DNA of 64,000 nucleotides from Chlamydiae bacterium Ga0074140 (GTDB lineage Bacteria; Chlamydiota; Chlamydiia; Chlamydiales; Rhabdochlamydiaceae): assembly GCA_001464115.1 (NCBI GenBank), contig LNES01000003.1:372001-436000 (forward strand), in the 5' to 3' direction. The position numbers were made by a program, and so were the translations under genes. The stretch's first letter is position 1; each line of letters opens with the position of its first letter. Below the pieces are notes generated by a model. It had not been told where the DNA came from. It ran no database searches and saw nothing but the letters and a program-made list of their open reading frames with translations. Below, in pieces: positions 1 to 8,639 of this stretch.

Positions 1-78
1 CGCGGCAATGATCACTTCGCGTTTGATTCCCTTCTCTCTTTCTAAATATTCAAAGATTGCGACGAGATCTTTATTCAT
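1..78 (-). CDS. nusA: Transcription factor NusA, N-terminal fragment (runs off window)
   Basis: Only the first 26 codons are present. The gene starts at an ATG at 78-76 on the minus strand and leaves the window at base 1. The visible peptide starts MNKDLVAIFEYLEREKGI, the typical opening of NusA, which binds RNA polymerase and controls pausing, termination and antitermination. It begins 3 bases after the rpsA stop codon, and the GAGGAG in the last rpsA codons can serve as its ribosome binding site, so the two genes are almost certainly co-transcribed. rpsA next to nusA is a known chlamydial arrangement. The identity rests on a short stretch plus this context. Confidence 0.85.
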   Translation of the reverse strand, partial: MNKDLVAIFEYLEREKGIKREVIIAA

Positions 79-81
79 CGG

Positions 82-1842
82 TTACTCCTCACCTTTTACT
101 TCCTCTTCTGAGGAGCTTTTCTTCTTTTTCTTCGCTGCAGCACGTGGTTTCGCAGCTCCGACAACGATGTCATCGCGGTTGACCTTGTTTTCGTCAACAA
201 GATGCTCTTTGATGGAAAGCGCGATCTTCTTGTGCTCAGGATCCAACTTGATCACTTTTGCGGTGATCTCTGCGCCTTTCTGGATGATATCTTCGACTTT
301 GCTAAAGGGCTGATCGGAGAGCTCTGTGACGTGCACAAGAGCCTCGATGCCATTTGACAACTCTACGAAAGCTCCGAAAGCAGTTGTTTTTGTAACAACG
401 CCTTTTACGAGAGATCCTACAGGGATCGTTTTTTCAATGTTCTCCCAAGGATTTTGAGTGAGCTGTTTCACGCCGAGTGTGATCTTTTTGCTCTCTTTAT
501 CTACAGAGAGGATCACCGCATCAACTTTATCACCTTTCTTGAGAACTTCGGAAGGATGAGAGACTTTTTTAATCCAGCTCAGATCGGAGATGTGGATCAA
601 TCCATCAATTCCAGGTTCGAGTTCAACAAAGGCGCCATAGTTTGTGAGATTGCGAATCTCTGCTTGAACGCTCTTGCCGATAGGATATTTGCTCTCAATG
701 TCTTCCCATGGATTTTTCTCTGTCTGCTTGATACCGAGGGAGATTTTTCCCTCTTCTTTTTGCACGGAGAGAACAATGGCTTCGACTTCATCGCCCTTTT
801 TCACCACTTCTGTTGGGTCAGCAACTGCTTTTACCCAGGACATCTCAGAAACGTGGATCAGGCCTTCGATGCCTGGCTCGATTTCAATGAAGGCTCCATA
901 AGGAACCAGATTGACGATCTTGCCGCGGACGCGTGTACCGGGAGGATATTTCATTTCGATCTCTTCCCAAGGATTGCTCTCTTTCTGTTTCATCCCGAGA
1001 GCGACTCTTCCTTTTTCTCGATCGATATGGAGAATCATCACTTCTAGCTCTTGGCCGAGATGGACCATCTCTGAAGGGTGTTTGATTCTCTTCCATGTCA
1101 TGTCGGTGATGTGGAGGAGACCGTCAATTCCGTCGAGGTCTAAGAAGACACCGAAGTCGGTGATGTTTTTCACAATACCATTGCGGATCTCGCCTTCTTG
1201 GATGTGTTCGAGCATCTCAGCTTTGCGAGAGATGCGCTCCTCTTCGAGAAGCTCTCGTCTGGAGACAACGATATTTTTGCGCTCCATGTTGATCTTGAGA
1301 ATTTTGAAATCAAACTCTTGATCGAGATACTCGTCGAGATTTTTGATGCGCTTGTTGTCGATCTGTGAGCCGGGGAGGAATGCTTCCATCCCGATGTCAA
1401 CCATCAAGCCGCCCTTGACTTTGCGGATGACTTTCCCTTGGACGATCGAGCCTTCTTTGCAATGGTTAACGATATACTCCCACTGTCTCTGACGACGCGC
1501 TTTCTCTCGTGAGAGAACGATCTGGCCATCTTCTCCTTCTGCTTGGTCGAGGAGGACTTCTACTTCATTGTCTAGAAGGAGTTCAGAAGGATCGGTGAAC
1601 TCGTTGATTGGAACGATCCCTTCAGATTTGAGACCTACATCGACAACGACAAAGTCTTTTGTGATTTCTACGATACGTCCTTTTAACACTTGCCCAGTGC
1701 TCATCGAGGAGACAGAGCCTTCGCCGGCGGTCTCTTCTTTGCTTGAGAGTAGTTTTTGAAATTGTTTTGCGTCTTCTTCTTGAAAGACAACATCATCGAT
1801 GATGTTGCTGTCTGTCCAGTCGTATTGGGCTTGTTTGGGCAT
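82..1842 (-). CDS. rpsA: 30S ribosomal protein S1 (six S1 domains)
   Basis: This 586-residue protein binds mRNA at the ribosome platform and helps recruit weakly structured or poorly matched leaders. Six consecutive S1 (OB-fold) repeats can be followed from about residue 45 to 545. Repeats 3-5 share the recurring pattern G-x-V-x-x-(I/L)-x-x-(Y/F)-G-(A/V)-F-(V/I)-(E/D)-(L/I), followed by (D/E)GL(I/L)H(I/V)(S/T)(D/E)(M/L)(S/T)W. Repeat 6 is more divergent, with ALVHVTELS. The acidic N-terminus ([13 protein letters not shown]) and the lysine-rich tail ending KGEE are both typical of chlamydial S1. The length agrees with the family (about 550-590). nusA follows directly downstream. No defect is visible. 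Confidence 0.97.
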   Translation of the reverse strand: MPKQAQYDWTDSNIIDDVVFQEEDAKQFQKLLSSKEETAGEGSVSSMSTGQVLKGRIVEITKDFVVVDVGLKSEGIVPINEFTDPSELLLDNEVEVLLDQAEGEDGQIVLSREKARRQRQWEYIVNHCKEGSIVQGKVIRKVKGGLMVDIGMEAFLPGSQIDNKRIKNLDEYLDQEFDFKILKINMERKNIVVSRRELLEEERISRKAEMLEHIQEGEIRNGIVKNITDFGVFLDLDGIDGLLHITDMTWKRIKHPSEMVHLGQELEVMILHIDREKGRVALGMKQKESNPWEEIEMKYPPGTRVRGKIVNLVPYGAFIEIEPGIEGLIHVSEMSWVKAVADPTEVVKKGDEVEAIVLSVQKEEGKISLGIKQTEKNPWEDIESKYPIGKSVQAEIRNLTNYGAFVELEPGIDGLIHISDLSWIKKVSHPSEVLKKGDKVDAVILSVDKESKKITLGVKQLTQNPWENIEKTIPVGSLVKGVVTKTTAFGAFVELSNGIEALVHVTELSDQPFSKVEDIIQKGAEITAKVIKLDPEHKKIALSIKEHLVDENKVNRDDIVVGAAKPRAAAKKKKKSSSEEEVKGEE

Positions 1843-2013
1843 GTTAAAGGTTTCTCCTAGGGTTTGGTAAAATATAGCATAGATCTTGTCTCACCTCTCG
1901 AATGGGAGTGGAAGGGAAATCCTCAAAAGAGAAGGAAGAAAGATTCGTGGGGAAATCCTAACAAAAAGATTTCTGGATGTCCATGAATTATTCATTTGTA
2001 AACTTATTTTTAA

Positions 2014-2167
2014 GAGGGATCGGGCACGCACGCGGGCGCGGGCACGGGTACGAAAGAGGGAAAGAAGACCGCTAGAAAAATGGACATAGTGGAGGTAGCC
2101 GTGGAGATATAAGAGAGGAGGTTTTTCTTTCTTTCGTGCCCGTGCCCGTGTGCGTGCCCGATCCCTC
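2014..2167. repeat. Long GC-rich inverted repeat (gggcacg-type hairpin, copy 1)
   Basis: The 392-base gap between rpsA and lysC holds no credible gene. It holds an imperfect inverted repeat instead: left arm 2014-2066, beginning GAGGGATCGGGCACGCACGC, and right arm 2122-2167, its reverse complement. The left arm carries one extra 6-base GGGCAC-like unit. The arms end in CGAAAGA(G/A)(G/A)GAAA and enclose a loop of about 55 bases. A shorter relative with the same GGGCA(C/T)GGGCACGAAAGA arms lies at 22008-22103. Apparent ORFs of 67 and 92 codons here are Arg/Ala-rich products of the repeat on both strands and are not genes. Confidence 0.8.
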
Positions 2168-2234
2168 ATAATCCCGTTCTCCTTTCATTTTTCGTTGCAA
2201 GTTCGAATGGATTTTTATAGATTAGCCTTCTTCT

Positions 2235-3008
2235 ATGAAGACTCTTGTTATGAAATTTGGGGGAGCCTCCGTTGCCACGGCGGGCCAGTTTTCTCAAATC
2301 GCAGAAATTATTTTAAAGCGTTCCCGCGACTATTCTCGGATTGTTGTGGTTGTCAGCGCGATGGGTAACACCACCAATGAACTTATCGCCCTTGCTAAGG
2401 AGGTCCACCAGGATCCTCCGAGGCGCGAGCTCGATATGCTTGTTTCGGTCGGAGAGAGGATCAGCATCTCGCTCCTGGCCATGGCGCTTGCCAAGATGGG
2501 CAAAGAGGCGATTAGCTTTACCGGGAGTCAATCGGGCATTATTACCTCCTCACACCACACCGAGGCGCGGATCGAAGAGGTGCGCCCTTTCCGCCTTCTT
2601 CCGCATTTGAATGCAGGGAAAATCGTCATCGTAGCGGGATTTCAAGGTGTGAGCCGTGAAGGGGAGATCACGACCCTGGGAAGGGGCGGGTCAGATACGA
2701 CAGCGGTCGCCCTCGGTATCGCTCTGGGGGCCGAGAAGGTCGAGTTCTACAAAGATGTCAGAGGCGTCTGTGCTGAGGACCCAAAGAAAAATCCCGAGAC
2801 GATCTCTTTTCCGAAGCTCTCCTTTCAAGAAGCGCTGGGGATCGTCCAAAAGGGGGCCAAGGTGCTCCATCCTCGTGCCGTTCTTCTTGCCGAAAAAAAC
2901 GGCCTTCCCTTGCATGTTCTCTCCTTCAAAGAGCCCGAGAATCCTGACGCCGGCACCATCATCGGCGAAAGATCTCACCATCACACAGCCCTATTCGAAG
3001 GAACCTGA
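2235..3008 (+). CDS. lysC: Aspartate kinase catalytic domain, no ACT regulatory domain
   Basis: Aspartokinase phosphorylates L-aspartate at the head of the lysine/diaminopimelate, threonine and methionine pathways. In chlamydiae it is needed for peptidoglycan precursors. The 257 residues match the amino-acid-kinase fold: MKFGGASVA at residues 6-14, VSAMGNTTN near 40, VSVGERIS near 70, FQGV and TTLGRGGSDTTAVALG near 140-165, and FYKDVRGVCAEDP near 175. The protein then ends shortly after VLSFKEPENP. Family members are usually 400-450 residues with two C-terminal ACT domains that sense lysine or threonine. These are absent here, and a strong palindrome follows the stop. Either the enzyme is feedback-insensitive or an ACT partner lies elsewhere. 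The start ATG at 2235 is the first in frame that includes the whole kinase core. Confidence 0.9.
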   Translation: MKTLVMKFGGASVATAGQFSQIAEIILKRSRDYSRIVVVVSAMGNTTNELIALAKEVHQDPPRRELDMLVSVGERISISLLAMALAKMGKEAISFTGSQSGIITSSHHTEARIEEVRPFRLLPHLNAGKIVIVAGFQGVSREGEITTLGRGGSDTTAVALGIALGAEKVEFYKDVRGVCAEDPKKNPETISFPKLSFQEALGIVQKGAKVLHPRAVLLAEKNGLPLHVLSFKEPENPDAGTIIGERSHHHTALFEGT

Positions 3009-3069
3009 CTTTTTTGCAGCACTTTGCGGAAAAGTCAAGACTTTTCCGCAATAGCGTGCAGAAAAGTCA
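3006..3069. repeat. Nested palindrome after the aspartokinase, possible terminator
   Basis: An inner perfect palindrome has 12-base arms, TGCGGAAAAGTC at 3025-3036 and GACTTTTCCGCA at 3039-3050. It sits inside an outer inverted repeat, TGACTTTTTTGCA at 3006-3018 and TGCAGAAAAGTCA at 3057-3069 (12 of 13 paired). The structure starts at the lysC stop codon. It could act as a terminator, though no long U tract follows the outer arm. The same GACTTTT word occurs four times. Confidence 0.6.
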
Positions 3070-3211
3070 ATAATTTTCAACGACCTCATTTTCAGCTTGT
3101 TGCGTATAAAAATTAATAAAAATGTTAATTTTCTCTGCCTGTAAATTAACAAAAAAAATTAACAGTGTTTATCTTGTCGCGAAGCGATCCTGCAAATCCT
3201 GTAATCTTCGG

Positions 3212-3814
3212 TTACTCTCTAGGAATGGGTTGCTGTGCTTGAGACGCAGGAGGGTTGTTTCTGCGAAGCACGGCGAGGCGCGCTTCGATCTGGTTTTGTA
3301 GCTCGACGTGGGGGACTAGATCGTTTGGCGTCATGGGTTCGCGTGTGAGCGGGGAGCGTCGATTGTTTTCAAGCCATTGAAGAATGGCTCTCTTTTCATA
3401 CACATGTTCTGGATGGTTGCGATCGCGTACTGGATATCGAATTGGATTGAGTGTAATTGGACAAACATGTTGAGAAAGAGTGGGGTCGTTATGAAAACTT
3501 TCGGGAATCTCATCTACAAAAAGCCAGTCCCAGAGAGATCCAAGCGGCTCGGAAAGAGTGTTATAAATGAATTCGAAAAGTACGGATAAGCCAAGAAAAA
3601 TGATGTAGATAATTCCTATCGGGAGGGCAAATACGATAAGAATTACTTCTTTGATGAGGTCTGCGATCTCCACCCAGGAGCTGTTGCCAGGGTTTTGAAC
3701 CTCTCCAATGGAATTAATGGAATGGTGCAATTCCGCTTCTCTACTGTAGAAAGGTGCAACGTATTCTGGCGGCGGAGCTGCGAAATTCGGATCTCTCCAA
3801 TTAACGGGATGCAT
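3212..3814 (-). CDS. Membrane-anchored U-box domain protein (paralogue A)
   Basis: This 200-residue protein has a polar N-terminus, a long hydrophobic stretch at about residues 53-85 (one or two membrane helices, starting IKEVILIVFALPIGIIYIIF) and a C-terminal U-box at about 104-180. U-box landmarks are IPESFHNDP, the CPITLNPIRYPV core, HVYEKRAILQWL, and SPLTREPMTPNDLVPHVELQ. U-boxes are eukaryotic E2-binding folds that act as ubiquitin ligases, and bacteria that carry them generally use them as effectors inside a eukaryotic host. The gene overlaps the upstream paralogue by 14 bases, so the pair is translationally coupled. Localisation to a host-facing membrane is inferred from the hydrophobic segment. 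Confidence 0.85.
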   Translation of the reverse strand: MHPVNWRDPNFAAPPPEYVAPFYSREAELHHSINSIGEVQNPGNSSWVEIADLIKEVILIVFALPIGIIYIIFLGLSVLFEFIYNTLSEPLGSLWDWLFVDEIPESFHNDPTLSQHVCPITLNPIRYPVRDRNHPEHVYEKRAILQWLENNRRSPLTREPMTPNDLVPHVELQNQIEARLAVLRRNNPPASQAQQPIPRE

Positions 3815-4412
3815 TTTGCTCGGGGTTTGCGCGGAGCACGGCGAGGCGCGCTTCGATCTGGTTTTGTAGCTCGACGTGAGGGACTAGATCTTCGGGGGTC
3901 ATTGGTTCGCGTGTGGTGGGATGTGTTGGGTTTGTTCTCAGCCAGCGAAGAATGGCGGTCTTCCCAAAAATGTGGTCTGGGTGGTCTCTAAATTCTGGAT
4001 GTCTTCCATCATAAACGGGAAAACGCAAAGGTTCTTGTGTGATTAGGCAGGTACGTTCAAATACAGGATCGTTATGAAATTCTTCTGGGATCTTCTCTTC
4101 GGGGAATAGCCAATCTCTCCAGATTTCGATTTGACGGGCGATCTCCTCGTATACTGTTAGCACCAGATATCCAATGAGAAGTGGAGGCACTACTACGATA
4201 AATAATAAGAGAGCTAGCACGCCTGTAATACACCCTTCAGAAAAAAGACGTGTGAAGAAATTCGGTGTCGCGTCGTTTCCTACTTCAATAGAATCCGCGC
4301 CATGAGAAGCTTGGGGAGGTAGCAAGGCGAAATCAGCAGGAAGATCATCGGGCAGAATGGTGCCTAGGATTGCATCCATGCTTCTAGGGCTAATAGGAGG
4401 GGTTGAACTCAT
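3801..4412 (-). CDS. Membrane-anchored U-box domain protein (paralogue B)
   Basis: At 203 residues this is the upstream member of the tandem pair. The same architecture is visible: a Pro/Ser-rich N-terminus (MSSTPPISPRSMD), a hydrophobic segment at about residues 66-95 (GVLALLLFIVVVPPLLIGYL) and a U-box at about 108-190. Landmarks are IPEEFHNDPVFERTCLITQE, HIFGKTAILRWL and TREPMTPEDLVPHVELQ. The last 25 or so residues of the U-box are nearly identical to paralogue A, so the duplication is recent or kept in step by gene conversion. The N-terminal halves have diverged, as expected for proteins whose exposed part is under changing selection. Ubiquitin-ligase activity is inferred from the fold only. 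Confidence 0.85.
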   Translation of the reverse strand: MSSTPPISPRSMDAILGTILPDDLPADFALLPPQASHGADSIEVGNDATPNFFTRLFSEGCITGVLALLLFIVVVPPLLIGYLVLTVYEEIARQIEIWRDWLFPEEKIPEEFHNDPVFERTCLITQEPLRFPVYDGRHPEFRDHPDHIFGKTAILRWLRTNPTHPTTREPMTPEDLVPHVELQNQIEARLAVLRANPEQNASR

Positions 4413-4440
4413 GCCATGACCTTCTTGTTATTGAGTATCG

Positions 4441-5376
4441 TCAAAGTGGTATGACGTTAAGCGCCACGTTGATTAGCTTGGTTATGTCTGTCTCGCTTTT
4501 GAGTCCTTTTTGGGTGTCGGGTTCGGTTATATTTTGCACGATATTAAATTTTTCTGGATCGGGATCAGTCCAAATAACCGCACCATCTTTGCTAAGACTT
4601 CTCTCCGCTTTTATTTCCAGCAGGGCAGCGTATGTGCGATGCGTGCTGTCAAAAGTGCCATTTGGCTGTTGCTTTGTTACACAAATAACGATCGCAATCT
4701 TTGTCTTTTGAGGTTGCAGGCGGATGTTTTTTGTTTTGAGTAATTGATCGATCTCTTTGAAATTGCTCTCCAGACCATCGCTTCGAAATGCTTGATCACA
4801 AGAGGCCGAAACGACGGAGCTCGTGATTTTTGAGCCGTTGCCAGACACTCTAACAACGGTCCTTAACTCATAGGGAAATTCTAGGTGCTTAAAGCTCTCC
4901 TCCATAAAGTTATCGTTGAGCCATGCACGTGCGTCTGTCCGATAGATATTTAAAAAAGGTGTTGCAAGAGATTGGTCGGAGCTTTCTTGCGAAAGAGCTG
5001 GAGCTTCTTGCGGAGGTAGGGCCTTTCTTCCGGGTTTGTCTGGGATCGGAGGAGCCTTCATCCAACTTTTAGGTCTAGGTGGGATTGGAGGGGGGCGATT
5101 GTTGCTTTGGACTACCGGACCCAAGTCGGAAGCTGCAGGATCTTCTCCACGATCTTCTTGATCATACCGGAAACAGCAAAAGATACAGCGGAAGAGATTG
5201 ATGAAAAAGTTTGCGCAGGCGCCAAAAAAGCTTTCAAAGCAGTTACTCGAGCTGGAAAGAGAGCTTTCTCGGTCAGCTAGGCCGTGTGAGGAGGCGGCCT
5301 GTTGACCAACGAGCTGCCTATGGGATGCCGCTGTCGAGTGAATCTCTGCTGAATGTCCGGGTTTAACTGGATACAT
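4441..5376 (-). CDS. Unknown Cys-rich protein, tandem paralogue 1
   Basis: A 311-residue protein of unknown function. Near residues 25-75 it has a Ser-rich patch (ESSLSSSSNCFES) followed by a hydrophobic and Cys-rich segment (FFINLFRCIFCCF). A proline-rich linker follows at about 85-130 (PPPIPPRPKSW, PPIPDKPGRKALPP). A folded C-terminal domain begins near 150 with WLNDNFMEESFKHLEFPYEL, then RTVVRVSGN and KIAIVICVTKQ. The protein encoded at 5392-6219 shares the Ser/Cys segment and the C-terminal domain but not the proline-rich linker. The PPIPPRP type of motif resembles SH3 ligands of eukaryotic proteins. A host-interaction role is only suggested by this and by the neighbouring U-box genes. 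Confidence 0.7.
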   Translation of the reverse strand: MYPVKPGHSAEIHSTAASHRQLVGQQAASSHGLADRESSLSSSSNCFESFFGACANFFINLFRCIFCCFRYDQEDRGEDPAASDLGPVVQSNNRPPPIPPRPKSWMKAPPIPDKPGRKALPPQEAPALSQESSDQSLATPFLNIYRTDARAWLNDNFMEESFKHLEFPYELRTVVRVSGNGSKITSSVVSASCDQAFRSDGLESNFKEIDQLLKTKNIRLQPQKTKIAIVICVTKQQPNGTFDSTHRTYAALLEIKAERSLSKDGAVIWTDPDPEKFNIVQNITEPDTQKGLKSETDITKLINVALNVIPL

Positions 5377-5391
5377 GAGATGGCCGCCTTC

Positions 5392-6219
5392 TTAGTTTAG
5401 TAAAAAACCGTTAGGTTTCTCATCTAAAACATCAATTTCCTTAATAATTAAATTTCCGAGGCCCGTTCGACTCAGTCCATTTCGTTCCTGCACATCTCCA
5501 CTTCCGGAAATGTCAAATTTGTTGCGATCGAGCATGCTTGTTGCGCATTTAAAAATCTGGTTCGCGTAAACAATGTCACAGCTGGAGTTCCGCCCTTCTT
5601 TCACAACACATAGGATGATCCCAATTTTTGCGTTATGAGGTTTTAGGAGGAGTCCCTTTTCCTGGAGTTTCCTGTCGATCGCCGCGAAAGCGTTCTTCAA
5701 GACACCGGATTGAAAAGATTCGCTACACGTAACGATTGAGGCGTCAGTAACGAGATGCTGATTGTTGCTATAAACTCTTACGATAGTTCTTAGTTGATAG
5801 GGGAGCATCACATGACCAAATTTCTCTTGAATAAAGTTTGAGTTGAACCAGTGGTTGAGCTGTTCGTTGAATTCTCTACACGCACTGAAGTCAATAGAAG
5901 AAATTTCCTGCGCGAGATTCATAACGGCTGGAGCCGGCTGGTTGTCGAACACACGATCTAAGTTGAGGTCCACGGAAGCTTCCTGGCGCTCTTCTGGGCT
6001 GGATTGCAGGCTGCTCCAAAGGCTTCGCAGAAGATCGATGAACATAGTCGCACATCTGCCCAAGAAGCTGCATAGACTTTCAAAGCAGCTCCCCGAATCG
6101 GAGAGGCTACTTTCTTCGCCGGCGAGACCTTGAGAAGAGGGTGCTCGCTGAGAAGGGGGCGGGTTTTGCACAGCTGCACTTGATACTTGAGACGCATCCG
6201 AAGCTCTACCTACCGACAT
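5392..6219 (-). CDS. Unknown Cys-rich protein, tandem paralogue 2
   Basis: This 275-residue protein is paralogous to the next gene downstream. The conserved N-terminal block reads SSQGLAGEESSLSDSGSCFE, followed by a hydrophobic stretch (CATMFIDLLRSLWSSL). The C-terminal domain starts around residue 125 with HWFNSNFIQEKFGHVMLPYQ, then LRTIVRVYSN and KIGIILCVVKEG, matching paralogue 1 in order and spacing. Only 15 bases separate the two genes. The region upstream of the ATG at 6219 is shared with the divergent large-repeat protein gene starting at 6413, so both may be controlled from 6220-6412. The function is not recognised. Confidence 0.7.
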   Translation of the reverse strand: MSVGRASDASQVSSAAVQNPPPSQRAPSSQGLAGEESSLSDSGSCFESLCSFLGRCATMFIDLLRSLWSSLQSSPEERQEASVDLNLDRVFDNQPAPAVMNLAQEISSIDFSACREFNEQLNHWFNSNFIQEKFGHVMLPYQLRTIVRVYSNNQHLVTDASIVTCSESFQSGVLKNAFAAIDRKLQEKGLLLKPHNAKIGIILCVVKEGRNSSCDIVYANQIFKCATSMLDRNKFDISGSGDVQERNGLSRTGLGNLIIKEIDVLDEKPNGFLLN

Positions 6220-6412
6220 GGTCCTTTACTCCATATTTTTTAATATTAGTGGGGGGAATTATACATGATTTGCCGGGAATAGTAAAACAATTGTCTTGTG
6301 GTAATTAAAAAATTTAATCCTCGTGTAGTCTATGGGGTTCTAAGATTTTTTTAATGGTTTTTAAGGCGGATGGGGTATCGTGTAGGACGGTTAATTAGCA
6401 GGAGCTGTAAAA

Positions 6413-8530
6413 ATGACTGCAATTTCAACCCCAAAAGAGGCCGCTTATAAAATCCAGTGGGATTCGGTCGCCCAAGACATACGCGATGTGACGCGGCTTG
6501 GAACGAATGTACCTCTCTGTCTTTCCTATCTTTTTTCGAGAACTATTTTTCGTGGCATTCCTGAATTCGTGAGTTATTTCCAAGAGAACGAAGAGCTTTA
6601 TGTTCCAGCGGGTCAGAGGCTCTCCATCTGGGATGTGTCTCTATTGGATCATGAAAAAGAAGAACCGATGGCATGGAAGATTAGCAAAAATCCAGTTGGG
6701 TTCATTTTGGATACGCTGCTTGCGCCGATCGGAAAAGCCTCTCGCTCTGTTTTTGATGTATGCGGGGAGATGGAGCAACGGATAAAGGTTGATCAGGGCT
6801 TCTCTGTGACCCGTTCCATAGGGTACACGCTAAAAGCTGTGCAAAAGGATCTGGATATTCGTCTTTCAGATCTCTTCCGTCTCATGGTGGTTTGCAAGAT
6901 CCCAAAGCTGGAATTTGGGCCCGCACAAAAAGTGCATATCTGGGGGATCTCTTCTAGAGAGCAGCGGGATTGGAATTTAAGACTGAATCGATTTGAACTT
7001 CTCGGAAAAATCATGGATTCACGAGTCCCTGCAGGGTGTAAGTTGAGCCTGTCTAATAAAAATTGCCAGATGCTCTTTGAGAAGCGAATACATGAAAAAG
7101 ACGCTTGTCAGTCTCTGACAATCTCCGCAGATCTGCTCACTATCGCGATCGAAGAGGATTTCTCTTTTCCGAGCATGGCGGCTTTTGCCAAAAAGCTTTT
7201 GCAAGGAGAGATAGAAGTTCTTCCCCACCAGAAACTCACCATCCGCGATAAAAAAATTGGAGCCATCTTAGGCGAGTATGTAAATACGAACGGTATCAGA
7301 GACCGCTTAGAGTTTTTGTTGAACCAGATGCTCCTACCTTGGGGATATACGGTTGAATGGGAGCCCATTAGCTCTGAAAGTGCGCTTGGTTGGAGTTACA
7401 AGATCGTCGATGAAAAGATTTTGGAGCTGGTCTCGACGACAGGATTTGCTCTAAAAGCTGCAAAAGGGGATCTCCTTGTCAACTTTAAGACTCTCGGATC
7501 TTTAATGCTCCATCAATGCCTCTCACAATGGGCAATTGCTCCTGGTCAAAGGGTATTTGTTTATGGTTTAAGCGCGCGCGAATTAAAAGAGATCGGAGAG
7601 ATTATAGCGAGAAAAGATCTGATGGAGATCCGCAAGATCCCGTCTATGCTACTTCAATCGCGCGTCCCACTGGGTTTTTCCTGGAGCCTGGAAATGGAAA
7701 AAATTCAGAATGTTTCACTTTTTGAACTTCGTTGGGGTGTTACGGGTGCAACGCTCATCACTTTGAAGCTAGGTGCTAGTCGTTTTGAAATTTTTTTGAC
7801 GCGACCAACAGGAGAGGTGTTTATTCAGAGTATTGTGAATCACTCTCACCCTAAACTCTTAACGGGATTGAGAGAGTTTTCGCCTGATGCGATGCAGTTT
7901 CTTCTCTTCAGGGCGTTCTTTTATTTTTTGTGCCAGAATCGCGGCTTTAGAAGCGATGAACTTCCAGATTTTTTCAGGCCAATCGACAAGAGACCTCTGG
8001 TGTCAAATGGGCAAGGTCGCATGCAGTTAGAGGGGGAGGATCCTCTCGTCATCGTAAAAGGAAATCGCAAAGTTTTACAGCTTAAAGACGGAAAAAAACT
8101 GCCTCTAATGCCAGATCAGCAGGGACGTGTGCGAGTACAGGGAAAAAATCCTGTTATTATCTTGGAAAACTCTCGTGATATCGAACTTTTTCAAGTTGAC
8201 GATGCGAGCACCGCAAGCAAAATTGCAAGAAAAGTACAAGATCCCCATCTCTCTATGGTGATTGGAGAGATCAATAGTTCAAAAGAGATTTTAGCAAGAC
8301 TTCAAGAGATCATCCAGATGTCCCCTCAAGAGTTTGATGAGCTCTCGCTTGAAAGGCTTCCTGCTCCACTCCAGATTGTTTTAAAAGAGATTCGGGAGCT
8401 CTCGACTCCAGAGCTCCGCAAAAGCCCCTTTCTCATTCAGCATCTCAAAACTTTTATAGAGGGCCTTCCTGCCGATTCCAGCGATACCGATCTGGATAGG
8501 AAGGAAAGAAGCATGGATAAAAAAAGGTGA
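6413..8530 (+). CDS. Large repeat protein of unknown function, paralogue 1
   Basis: A 705-residue protein with no recognised domain and no signal peptide (MTAISTPKEAAYKIQWDSV). Four copies of a loose module recur, each an amphipathic helix followed by P-x-x-(Q/H)-(K/R)-(V/L)-x-(V/I)-x and a strand: VPAGQRLSIWDVS (about 65), FGPAQKVHIWGISSRE (about 170), LPHQKLTIRDK (about 275) and IAPGQRVFVYGLSARE (about 380). Modules 2 and 4 also share (Y/F)xLKAxxxDLxxxF. Near residues 532-590 a 35-residue unit is duplicated (GQGRMQLEGEDPLVIV and QQGRVRVQGKNPVIIL). The C-terminus ends in a charged tail. The gene is followed 109 bases later by its paralogue. A secreted effector is possible but unproven. Confidence 0.75.
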   Translation: MTAISTPKEAAYKIQWDSVAQDIRDVTRLGTNVPLCLSYLFSRTIFRGIPEFVSYFQENEELYVPAGQRLSIWDVSLLDHEKEEPMAWKISKNPVGFILDTLLAPIGKASRSVFDVCGEMEQRIKVDQGFSVTRSIGYTLKAVQKDLDIRLSDLFRLMVVCKIPKLEFGPAQKVHIWGISSREQRDWNLRLNRFELLGKIMDSRVPAGCKLSLSNKNCQMLFEKRIHEKDACQSLTISADLLTIAIEEDFSFPSMAAFAKKLLQGEIEVLPHQKLTIRDKKIGAILGEYVNTNGIRDRLEFLLNQMLLPWGYTVEWEPISSESALGWSYKIVDEKILELVSTTGFALKAAKGDLLVNFKTLGSLMLHQCLSQWAIAPGQRVFVYGLSARELKEIGEIIARKDLMEIRKIPSMLLQSRVPLGFSWSLEMEKIQNVSLFELRWGVTGATLITLKLGASRFEIFLTRPTGEVFIQSIVNHSHPKLLTGLREFSPDAMQFLLFRAFFYFLCQNRGFRSDELPDFFRPIDKRPLVSNGQGRMQLEGEDPLVIVKGNRKVLQLKDGKKLPLMPDQQGRVRVQGKNPVIILENSRDIELFQVDDASTASKIARKVQDPHLSMVIGEINSSKEILARLQEIIQMSPQEFDELSLERLPAPLQIVLKEIRELSTPELRKSPFLIQHLKTFIEGLPADSSDTDLDRKERSMDKKR

Positions 8531-8582
8531 TTGAATGCGTCTAAAAATTATTTAATCTTGCTTCAAAATTTTTGAGTTTAAT

Positions 8583-8611
8583 TTGTCTTTATTGCAATAT
8601 CATGATATAAA
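8583..8611 (+). promoter_or_regulatory. Candidate sigma-66/sigma-70 promoter for the second large-repeat protein
   Basis: TTGTCT at 8583-8588 and TATAAA at 8606-8611 are separated by exactly 17 bases, 29 bases before the ATG at 8640. Both boxes fit the housekeeping consensus well, which suggests this paralogue has its own promoter and is not only read through from the upstream copy. Confidence 0.5.
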
Positions 8612-8639
8612 CTCTCGGAAAATTAATGAGAGTTAATAA

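Noticed and set aside
454-1047. 197-codon plus-strand frame within rpsA
   Set aside because: It lies wholly inside the S1 gene, is antisense to it and has mirrored repeat composition.
1886-2169. Arg/Ala-rich frames on both strands between rpsA and lysC
   Set aside because: They are translations of the GC-rich inverted repeat; no ribosome binding site or family resemblance.
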